In this document: piece after piece, positions 43,827 to 55,000 of the stretch
Position numbering within the stretch: position 1 is the first letter of the stretch
Layout: each line of letters begins with the position of its first letter
Origin: Tubiluchus corallicola
Lineage: Eukaryota; Priapulida; Priapulimorpha; Priapulimorphida; Tubiluchidae
Direction: 5' to 3'
Assembly (NCBI GenBank): GCA_030141605.1
Contig: JAQGDQ010001170.1
Span: 1 to 57,632, forward strand
DNA length: 57,632 nt
The notes under the pieces: generated by a model
Seen by the model: the letters and a program-made list of their open reading frames with translations, nothing else
What the model was told of the DNA's origin: nothing
Databases searched by the model: none
Program-made: the position numbers and the translations under genes

Positions 43827-46800
43827 TCATCGCCGGGGCTGTCGAATCTCGTGCCATTTGTTCAATAACACTTGTCTCTTTTTCCATATCATTTTGTTAC
43901 CGTATGACGAATACCAGCTGAAAGAAAAAAATTTGCATAAAAAAATTCAGAAGTCCAGCCATTAAAACGAGACACAATGCTTTTAATACAGCTCTCGGTG
44001 CTATCCTGTGGGGAAAGAATACGGATATAAAACTAATGGCACATTCATACTAGTATGACAGCAAACTCGCAAGTGTGAACTGCTTTGCGAGTTAGATTTG
44101 GCATTTCTAGCAGAGGACAGAGAAGGGAATGGCAGGTTATGTTTACTGTAGGAGAGCAACTCGCAGCAAGTTTTGTTTCTAGTCTGAACACGCTTGTGAG
44201 TTACTCTCGACAGTTCTCACAGCGAATAGAGAACTGAGTGTTAACTCATGCTTACTGTAGGAGAGTAACTCGCAGCAAGATTTGCTTTCTAGTCTGAACA
44301 CGCTTGTGAATTACTTGGTGACAAAACTCACAAGTCTGAACACACCGCGCTACCAGACAACAGGGGGTACCTGTTAACTTTCAATATGGATTGGGAGAGG
44401 CTGTAGTTAACAGGGAAGAACTTTTCCCATAAGTTTTGCATTTAGGAAAGAAAGGCAGTTGCAGTTACACACAGTCAAACAAATAAAAATTATACATCAG
44501 TACGAAGTCTTGGTACAGTAAGTCCTCGCTTTAACGATGTTTCATATTAATGACGCTGAACATTTGTCACCTTTTTCTCACTTAACAATGCACCGTTTTA
44601 TTTTAACGACGATTTTTTTACTTTGCTCACAGCCAATTTTTATTTTATCGGCAATTTTTTACCTGATTTGAAGCATTAAGATGGTACATATTGCATAATT
44701 CTGTTCTAAAAATGCATTAGTAACCTAAATAAGTGCAATTATTATAATGTTTTTGCTTCCTAATTGACTACGTATTAAATTCTAGCTATTTGTAACAAGC
44801 GACACCCGAGTTTAAACTTTATGCCAAGGAATTTTGTCTATAACCTGTTGCTATAATAAACAAGTTAGTACTACATGACATTGTCTCAAGGTAGCTCCAT
44901 GGAGAACTTGGCTTTCATTGCGTAGTGTTGAACACACGCTGTTTAAATAGGAGGAAAAATTGCTAGCAAGTTTAGCTAGATACTGGCAAAAAAGATAGGT
45001 GGTTTTAACCAAACAAAAAGATTATTATTCACTAGAAATGCGAATAAAACTCATAAATATAAAAACTTATAGCTTATAGATTTAAGCAGCATTGATACAT
45101 TGATTTTTGGGTCTGGAACGCATCTCAATTTATTTACATTACTTCCTATGGAAGTTTTCGTTTCGTTTAATGACGTTTCACTTAACGCTAAGTTTTGCTG
45201 GAACGCATTGGCGTCGTTAAGCGAGGACTTACTGTACTTATCAAATTTGAAAGAGTCATGTAAATTGTGACTGTACATAAATAAATACAAAAAAGTACTT
45301 ATTCCGACTTACATTCCAAACAGTGCACCACCTAGATGAGCCGCGTGATCGAATAACCGCCAACCGAGAACTACTCCAGCCGAATCCAGAAAGACAATTG
45401 CTTTTATAGCCTGGAGATAGAAATGATAATGAACAATACGGAACAATTTATTACGTTAAAATATTGCTGAAACAATACAGACTTTATCATGCATTCGAAA
45501 TCTGATGTGAAAGCCTCCTACGTCTCGCAAAACTTGCAATCTTGAGGGTACGAAGTAGTTTGTTTGACTGCTTTTATTTGCTGTGATGCATAATTACTGA
45601 TAAAAAACACAAGGATGTTTTATAGTACATAGAACTTCAATTTTGATGGAGTGGTTTATATTAGAATGTTACAATGTTTTTGGATTCATTAAAATAAAGG
45701 AATTTTATTTTAAAGATATTATGTTGCCTGTATTTCGCAAATTATGAAATTAAAAATGATTTTGCTCATATAAATTCAAACGTGGTTTGATACTTCTGTT
45801 GCCTGGGCCAGGAGACCCTAAAACTTCACAGTGGTCAGCACTGAAGAAACGCCGCAATTCCGACAAAAGCACGTCACAAACTATTATGTAAATGAAATTT
45901 TCGCTTTACGCGGTCTATTCTAACCAAGATCTTTCCGCGGTTTTTGACATCCATGAGAAAAGAAAAGTAGGAAAAACAACATTGGACAAATACTAGTAAA
46001 ACCTGTAAAAAATGTCACCGAAAATTATCCAAAATTTCGGCTACGAACTTAACAAATTTTGCCGAAACCGAAACTTAACCGAAAGCGCAATTATCGGCAA
46101 ACCAAACCGAAGCCTTTTGTTTCAGTGACATCCGATGCCTGATGATTTTAATCATCATACGTCAAGCAATACTAAATGCAGTTGATACAATGTTAACAAA
46201 GAAATACCAAAAAATATACTTACATTACCCGCAGTAAAGGTGAACCAGGGTATTAACAAAATAGAGAGGGTAGCATTAGGCATTTGCGTACACACGACAC
46301 CTATGACGGACATAATTGCACCACTCTAAAAAAAATAAACCAACTTATGTACAGAATTGAAAGTACAAGACAACACTATTCTATCCCACTTCTGACACCA
46401 TAAAGTAAACTAGATGATAGAGACAATAGTGTTACATGTTTATTTTTGTCCATCATGACTTGTTGAACACACTAACAATATGCAACTTAATATAGTCCAC
46501 TATAGATCTTACATACACAAATGGCTAGCACTTAGCAGTTAGACGAAAAGCAAGAATGCAATAGCGCATTTTTAGCACAGAGTAACACAACACTTACTGT
46601 TTTAATGCTTCAAATTAGGTAAATACGTAGTCCACAAAATAAAAAATGGCTTTGAGCAAAGTAAAAAAATCGTCGTTGAAGTGAAACGTCGCTAAAGGAG
46701 AATTCGCTAAGGATTAACTGTACTTTCCAGAGCTGCGCGAAAATCAAAGCAGCAAAACTGAAGCAGAAAAAGCTTTTAGTCCTCCTACTCTGTTTTTTAA

Positions 46801-49474
46801 GCACAAATTTTATATTTTATCTACGATAATCAATAATCTTACTGTACTTACCGCCCCTAGCGATAAACCAACTCGTGCAATGGCACTTTTATGCATATAG
46901 CTTGTGAAACTGGATATCACACCTGTATAAACAAGATGGTATCTACATGAAATGCATGTTTAGTAGAACTTTTTTACACGGGCAAAGTGCATAGGATGTG
47001 GAAAAACTTTTGCGCAAGTAAATCGCATTTCAAGAATGGCAACCTGTGAAGAACGTACATGTGACTAAACAGAAATTGGAAGAATAACTTGAAACTACCA
47101 CAAATTAGAGAACAGAACGACAATTTTATCAACAAAATTTACTACTGCATTTTTAATTAATCTGACCGCGATTAACATAACAACGCCTTGATATGGTCAG
47201 CTAATATTTACTACTGCATTTTTATTTAATCTGACCGCGGTTCACATAACAATGCCTTGATATGGTCAGTTAATATTTCTTTCTTAAATATTTCATTTGA
47301 ATATTTTCAATCTTTTCACACGAATCTCCTAATGGTGTGATTCAGTAATGGGTGACAGTACGAAGATGAAGCAAACTTAACCCAAACAATCATACAAAAC
47401 TTAACTGGATTGTTAAAGGACAAGGAAAGGGGCACCTGAAGTAGGTTTCAGAAAAATCGCCTTAAAAAATTATACTACTTTACAGCAATTTTATGCACAT
47501 ATCGTACTCGCGTTGAAAGGAATTTTCGTTTGTTTTCATTTTAAATCTCCCGCAATACTGTTCCGACTGCGCCATTACATGACGTCACTACGTCACGTAA
47601 ATCAGGGGAAGAAAAGGCAATGTTAAATTATGACCCAAAAAACTTTCTGTGCAAATCTATATTAGCTAGCATTTTGCTTACCTGCTGGAAAGACTTATGT
47701 TAACTAGAAATAATAATTTAAAGTGTTCATGCCAATTGGTAAATTTCGCTGATTCACCTTCCAGGGTGCGCCACTCACTAGCCAAAAACGTATTTTTCAT
47801 GTTATTGACAAGATACAGTAATTTAAAATTTTACTTAATGAGCAACATGTATGCCACGAATGCTCTGATTATTTTTTCAAACTTTACTTAATGTCAAAAC
47901 TTGTTGCAAACGACCTACCATTAAAATGACTGCGTCTAACGGTCATCACTGGAGTTTAAATTTACACGTTTTATACAGCGTTAAGGCTGATGCAAGCCAC
48001 GCATACGAAAAGGTAGTACGTAAGTGGAATAAAATTTTGAGACAAATATTTAAGCTTTATGTAAGTGGAGGGTTTTCTTGTGCTTTAACAAACTTAACCC
48101 ACACAATCACACAAAACTTAACAGGATTTTTAACAAACTTAACCCAAATAATTTTACAAAATTTAACGGGATTGTTAATAAGCACCCATACAACCATATA
48201 AAACTGAAGAAGACAGTCCAGAAAAATCAACAATCCTCTAAAAAAATTCATGAGAGAATGAGAAAATGATTAGCCCTGCCCTAGGCCTACACCAGTGGTC
48301 TTCAATCTTTTTTAATGTCGTCCAACCCTAGTGGTGATTAAGTAGAAGCTGTCCACCCCCCACCCCGAAAACGTCTCATTAAAAATCTCACGTTTTTAAT
48401 ATTTAAAATCTACGTTTCATATCTCATTTCTACGACTATGTAAACAGAAAAAGCAGTTATTTTTTATTCAATTTTTACATATGCATCCATATATTTACAC
48501 ACCTCATCTCAAACTAAGAGGCTCAACATACACAAGATAACATTAAGCATGCCATTCCCTTGCGTGGTTGTACTATCAGGTTCTTGCGAGTAGGCGAGGT
48601 GGCAACCGCGATGTTACAATAGGTAAATATTTGTAGTATGTATTTTAAGAAATATAGGAGAGAGAGAGAGAGAGAAAGAGAGTCTCTTGTATATTATACA
48701 GAGACGTGCAGGTGAGGATGTCGTCCACCCAGTAGTCCACCCCTAGACAGCTGTCCACCCCTCACTTAATCTCGTCCACTATAAGGTGGACTGTCCACCC
48801 AGGTTGAATAGCACTGGACTAGACCATTCACACTTTGGGAAAAACTGCTAAAAGCTTATCCCATACTTACTTGCGCTTAAGTACATCGCTAGGAACTGCT
48901 CTCTTCCGAGAATGGCGACGGCGCTACTGGAAAATGTCCACAGCACGTACATGTTAGCAGCCAGATGCCAGAACGAGTAATGACTGAAAGAGGAGAAGAT
49001 CATCGGCAGACATATTTGTTCTAAAAGGAAAAGAAAAAATGTTGTAAATGACTGAACGAAAGTAATAAATATATATAATGAATATTATAGTTGTGCGCAT
49101 GAACAAAGGTTAAGTGTACTACAGCAACGCGACTTAACTACAACCATCGTGTGACATGTGGGTAAGGCAAAGCTGTCTGCCACATCAGTTCAGTAGCTCC
49201 AGTTCTTTTACGTAATTACGCATTAGTTCTGTGTGTGGAGTGATTTACCAGCAGGATCTTGTTTGGGAACAAGAAAAAATGAATTAGGTAAGGTTCTAGC
49301 TACTTAAAACTGTTACTATTACAGTAGCATGGGCTGCGAGACGTTGTCAAATGCTCAAACTGTGAAAAGTCTTATTCATGTTGATAATATTATACGTCAT
49401 TATATATTACACTATCAATTTTTGAATGTAGTTTACAGTTCATCGATGTGTAATTTTAACAGCAATAAAGAAAT

Positions 49475-49516
<42 letters not shown>

Positions 49517-52016
49517 TCGTTAAATTTGTTGTGGTGTTTTATCGGTTTTTTCTCCTCAGCAAGATCATATAAGCAACAAAGACAGATGCAATAAAAACGG
49601 AAAGATACTTTTGTCTATAACGCAAGTTTGCAGTAACTAAATTTCGGACATCTAGTAAACATGGCTTAAGAAGTCAGAGCAGAACTGAGACAAAATTCAC
49701 AAACTAACAATCAAACAGTCGTTGACTTGCGACCGCAATCGATTCTGGGCCGATTGGTCAGAAGGCGAAACAAGTCAGAGCCACATATTCAAATGGTGTG
49801 CACCTGCGCATAGAACGCGGTGTGCACCTGTGCATAGAACACGGTGTGCACCTGCGCATAGAACGCGGTGTGCACCTGTGCATAGAACGCGGTGTGCACC
49901 TGTGCATAGAACGCGGTGTGCACCTGCGTATAGAACACTGTGTGCATACACAGGCATAAGTGCACCTACGATGAACTGATGTAAGGGTCACAGGTCGTAA
50001 GTTGATGACTACCTGCACTTCAAATGACGTTTGACACAATTGTAACTTTCTACTGCCCTTGCACCGCACATTTTCTACCCAATCGGACAAAACAAACACT
50101 CTCGGGGTTTCCACGGAATTTTAAAATAAATTTCTCCGACTGACAAAATACTGACTTTCCATGACCAAGATAAGCAGAAATTGCATTACCAGTATACATA
50201 GTCAAACATTGCGTTGTATGGACATTCATACATATACTGAATATATATAATGTGTCGACACAGTTGCACTAGTGCTAACGAAATTACACTAATGATATTA
50301 CCGTATTTTCCCGTGTATAAGAGACCCCTTCAATTTTTAGGCAAAAATTCTGGAAAAAAGTTTTTTCAGACGGACATTTTTAGAGGGTAAAGTACAACTT
50401 TTTTCAACTCAGTGCGGTACTGAAAACAAAATAAAACCAGTTAATGTGTTGTAGAAAAAGAGTACTGGTATATATTAAAGTGCGTACCTGCAAACCTGTA
50501 ACAGGAAAAGAGAAAACGAGGAGATAATGCCTGTGTCACGATGCTTGTATTGCTTACAACCGCTTCATAGTCGAACGCGACACGCAAAACAGTTGTAGAG
50601 CACTTATTTCTTTAAAATCATTAGTGTCACAATTTATGCATCTTATTGAAAAGACTTACTCCCATGTATAAGAGACCCCCTATTTTTAAAGTGAAAATTC
50701 TGAGCAAAAAAGGGTCTCTTATACACGGGAAAATACGGTAAATAAACTTCCTTAACCCAATCATTATTTTTGAAACAGAAATCGAAACTGGGAGCCTGCC
50801 ATAGCTAAATTTTATTTGAACACGAAGCGCTGAAAAATAAGTTTCAAAAAACATCGGTTCCCGGCGATTATTTTTGTAAACCCTTTCCAATTTCCCTGAC
50901 TTTTTTCGCCTCATTTTCAACATTTTCCCTGATTTTTCCATAAGTTTCCAGGATGGCCTATTTTCAACGATTTTCCCAGACCATGGAAGCACTGACATTA
51001 GTTTATCTAGCTATGCCAAATACGAAAATTTAACGTTAAAAATCAAAGCTTCGGTACCCCATGCAATACACCTTACTAGATGCGGGATTAGAACAGAACC
51101 ATTTCACCATGGCTGGCTGCAGTCCGGGCACGCGCCACGCCCAAAACACGAGAGCATTCAATCCAATAATCCCTGTAACCACCTTCTGCCCTTCCGAGAG
51201 ACTTCGCCAGTATTGATTGACCTGTGCATTCAATTCAATACAATTTATTTATTAACTCCGCAAGAATGATCAAAATACAGTATTAGGAATACATGCAATA
51301 TGTTTGAAGCAAAGGAGAAGGGCAGCAAAGAACCCGTAGATTATCTGGTCAGCCATCGTTAAATAGCTAGGATTAAATAAAATTAATTTTGGCACCGTTC
51401 TCGATTTAAATTTGAATTCTGTCGACGTGCGTAATTGGCAATTAAATGATGGGAAACGCAATACTGTAGAACGTTATAATTTAAATAACCAAAAATTAAC
51501 AATTCTAAAATACTGTGAATATGCAAAGCAAACAAAATAAAAATAACTTAAGATTTTTAACATAACAGAAAATGCATAATGTGAGCATTAACTAAAAAAT
51601 CCGACAAAAAACAAAAAAAAAACAGTAGAATGATCAACCAAGGATGTTCATAAAAAGAATATAATAAATTAAACCAAGGAAAAATAAGGTAAATATAAAT
51701 CACACAAAACAAGACAAAAAAACAGAAGCAAATAATTTACCAGATGGCTTAGTCTAGTGGTAATGTGAATGCTTTCCGACTGGGAGGTCGTGAGTTCGAA
51801 CCAGCGACCGGGTCATACCAAAGACTTTAAAAATGGTACCTGCTGTTGCCCTGCCTGACGCGTGGTATTTAGGGTAAAAGTGGGGTAATAATAGTCTCTT
51901 AGTCTCTGTTATGTAGGTGTAGGTTGTTATTTACAGTCGGCGATAATAGCTCTTTGAGCTAATGTTAATTGTTGACCCAAAAGCCGATTTTAAATAAAGA
52001 TTATTATTATTATTAC

Positions 52017-52071
<55 letters not shown>

Positions 52072-55000
52072 GAAAAAACCGCATTAAGATTAGATAATGT
52101 AACACAGTAATATAATGTATCAAAGCATTGAAGTTTATCAACTAATGGGCTTAGCTTTAGGTTAGGTAGAGTTACATTAAAGACTATTAGAGTTGACCTT
52201 TGATAGGAAACGTGGTACTCTACAAGCTTAGCAAGGTCGAGTTTATTAAAAGAAAGGTCAAGCCTTCTAGGAGGTTAGGCTTATTTCAATGTTAGCTAAA
52301 ATGTTAGAAGGATTTAGAAATAAAACTGCAATAAGCGCCTCGTGTAACGAGTAAAATCACTTTAACCATTTCATACCCGTTGTATCCCGTCGGATACGAG
52401 AATATTTTCTGCTTTAAATTTAATAAAATTATAAAACTGACAGTTATTTGATCTGTTATTAGTTATTTTGATTTAAGCCAATAACAATAGACTAAAATGG
52501 TGATAAAATTGCAAATTAGAAAATCTACATAGCATAAAAAACTGCTCAAGGTACAGTACTTTAGAGATGACTTTGTACAGATCAGCATAGCATGCATACT
52601 AAATGTCATAAATACTTTAAAAAATTATCAGCAGTTGCAAAATGAAGCACATTTTATGCTTCCATTGAATCCCGATTAATCCCGTGAGATACAGGCTATA
52701 TTTAGCACGCGGACACAGGTAGAAAAAAATAATTATTATGTGTAAACAAGATGCACATACTGAACAAAAGTACCAAGCCAAAAAATTTTTTCTTATTAAA
52801 AAAATAATTTGTGACTGAAAGGGTTAAAATCGCGACCACTTTAAAATGCTTAGGTGCTCCCATTTTCAATACTCATTGTTCTTTCAATGACGTCATTCGT
52901 TTTGAAGAAAAGTAGCGCACTGCTAACTAATCTTCATCAAAAGTATAACAAATTTTTACAAAAGAATTAGATAGCCAATTTTGCAATACTTTTGCGTGAA
53001 CTTTAGGCAAATTGCAGAAATTAGAATTAATTTAAGCAGCGTGCGCTCACGGAAAACCACGATGCGCTTTCGAAATGTCAAAAAGTCCCCCAGTTATGTT
53101 ATAATTATCAAACGAATGGCGGCAGCCGCCACGCCTGAAGATTTCTATTCAGTGGTAGTTGTTTTTATAGTTTTTTGCACATATCTTTGTTATATTCTTC
53201 TAAGTTCAAGCGATAAAGTAACATACTGAATAACTTGTTCTGATCTTTAATGTAATGTTTCATTGTTGTCGTATCTTCTTTCACATGTACTGCTATATTT
53301 TAATGTATAACTTGTAATGACACGTATAGTGTTCCATTCCAGGCCCACCCGCGATAGGTGAATTTCCGCAAAGTAGGGACGCTATACTTATTTTAGTAGT
53401 TATAAATTATTTTAAGTCTTTATAAACCCTCCCCACACTCTTATACATAACCCATACTGTACATGCACCTTTTAAAAAACTTTACTTAAATGTTCATTGC
53501 ACAGTACCTGAGCCAATCAGCGACTGGGATACCAATCGTGTGTTGTGTACAATCTCACGTCGGCAAGTAGCAGCTCAAGCGGGCGCAAGTACTACATTTC
53601 GTTTTTGGTGTGTATTCATTCGCCGCATAAATACACTATTTACTGTAAATGGTAATTTTTTATGATTTATAATATTCTTTTAATGTTAGAATTAATACTT
53701 TTAATATTTTTATACATTTTGAGATTTTTTTATGCAAAATTCATCAAATCTATACATTACTGTACAATACGTACTACGCATGTGCAAAAATACTTTAGAC
53801 AGAGTACCGCACAAACCCACGAAACAGCGAAAATACCGCGATAAATATTTTACATTAATATTTTTGAAAACCCGCGATAAACAAACCGCGAAGTAGCGAG
53901 GGAACACTGTACATGCGTAGCGTAGCTAGTATGTCTGGAGCGGCCCGTACTAGACGTTGAAACAATTAGGCATTCGTTTCTACATTACCACAACTCTAAT
54001 AGATGGTGCCTACTGTATTTGTGGAAATTGTAATCGTATATTTTTTAGGTGCTGCCATCTATGAACTAATCCTTTTACATTTTACTAGCTAAACTCACCC
54101 CCAGTATAATTGTACGGTCCAGTGAATATGCATTCAGTAATTTTACAGTAATGGTTTTTGTGAAGCCAAGTTTGCATAATCACCTATACCTATATATACT
54201 GACTGGATTTACTTTCTAGTCACTGTCTAACTCTCAGTGTTCAGTGCAGGACACTCTTGTTCTCAGTGCAGCAGTCATTCTACATGTGTGTATGTAGTCT
54301 AATAAATACTTTTCAGTTTTGTGCAAATATGTAGTATAGTTGTTTATTCTTGTTCTACAAAGTGAGTTATCTACAACTTCAAACATGACTTTCACAGTAT
54401 TAGCTTAGTATCGGGAAATATAGACAAATTCGGACCGACGTCTCTCCGCTTTTGCCGCGAATCGAGATGTGAGTATAGGTGTAAACAATGCCTATTATTG
54501 GTTTAGGTAGTTAAGTTACAATTGATGATCAGAGTTCTGATCCAGACTACTTTTGATTGGTTCACTTTAACAAAATAAGTTGATTTAGGCCAGTCGTCGC
54601 GCTGACGGGAAGTACCTTCTGTCGAAACGATCCATACTTGCGACTCGGACTGAGATCGGTGTAAATATCCTGGGCAGATTGGATGAATTGGAACGCTTTT
54701 GAACGCATCGTCTCATACTGCCAGATGGCACAGCAACTAAAACTGCAGATGGAAACCTAAAGTCAATAAAATGAGCTCTATTCATTCGGTATGCAGTTAA
54801 ATAAGTTAAATTTTGTTTTATTCTAGATATTTTTAACTAGACTATACGAAATGAAAAAGCTAGTAGCATTATTCAAAATAACAGGACAGCTGGAAAGGTT
54901 CAGAAAATTAACAGAGAAGCTATAGCTGAGTGCTTTCCTTAAAGGAAAACGGGACGATTTTTCATGTCTTACCCCATTTTGAAATGCAATAAAAGGAATA

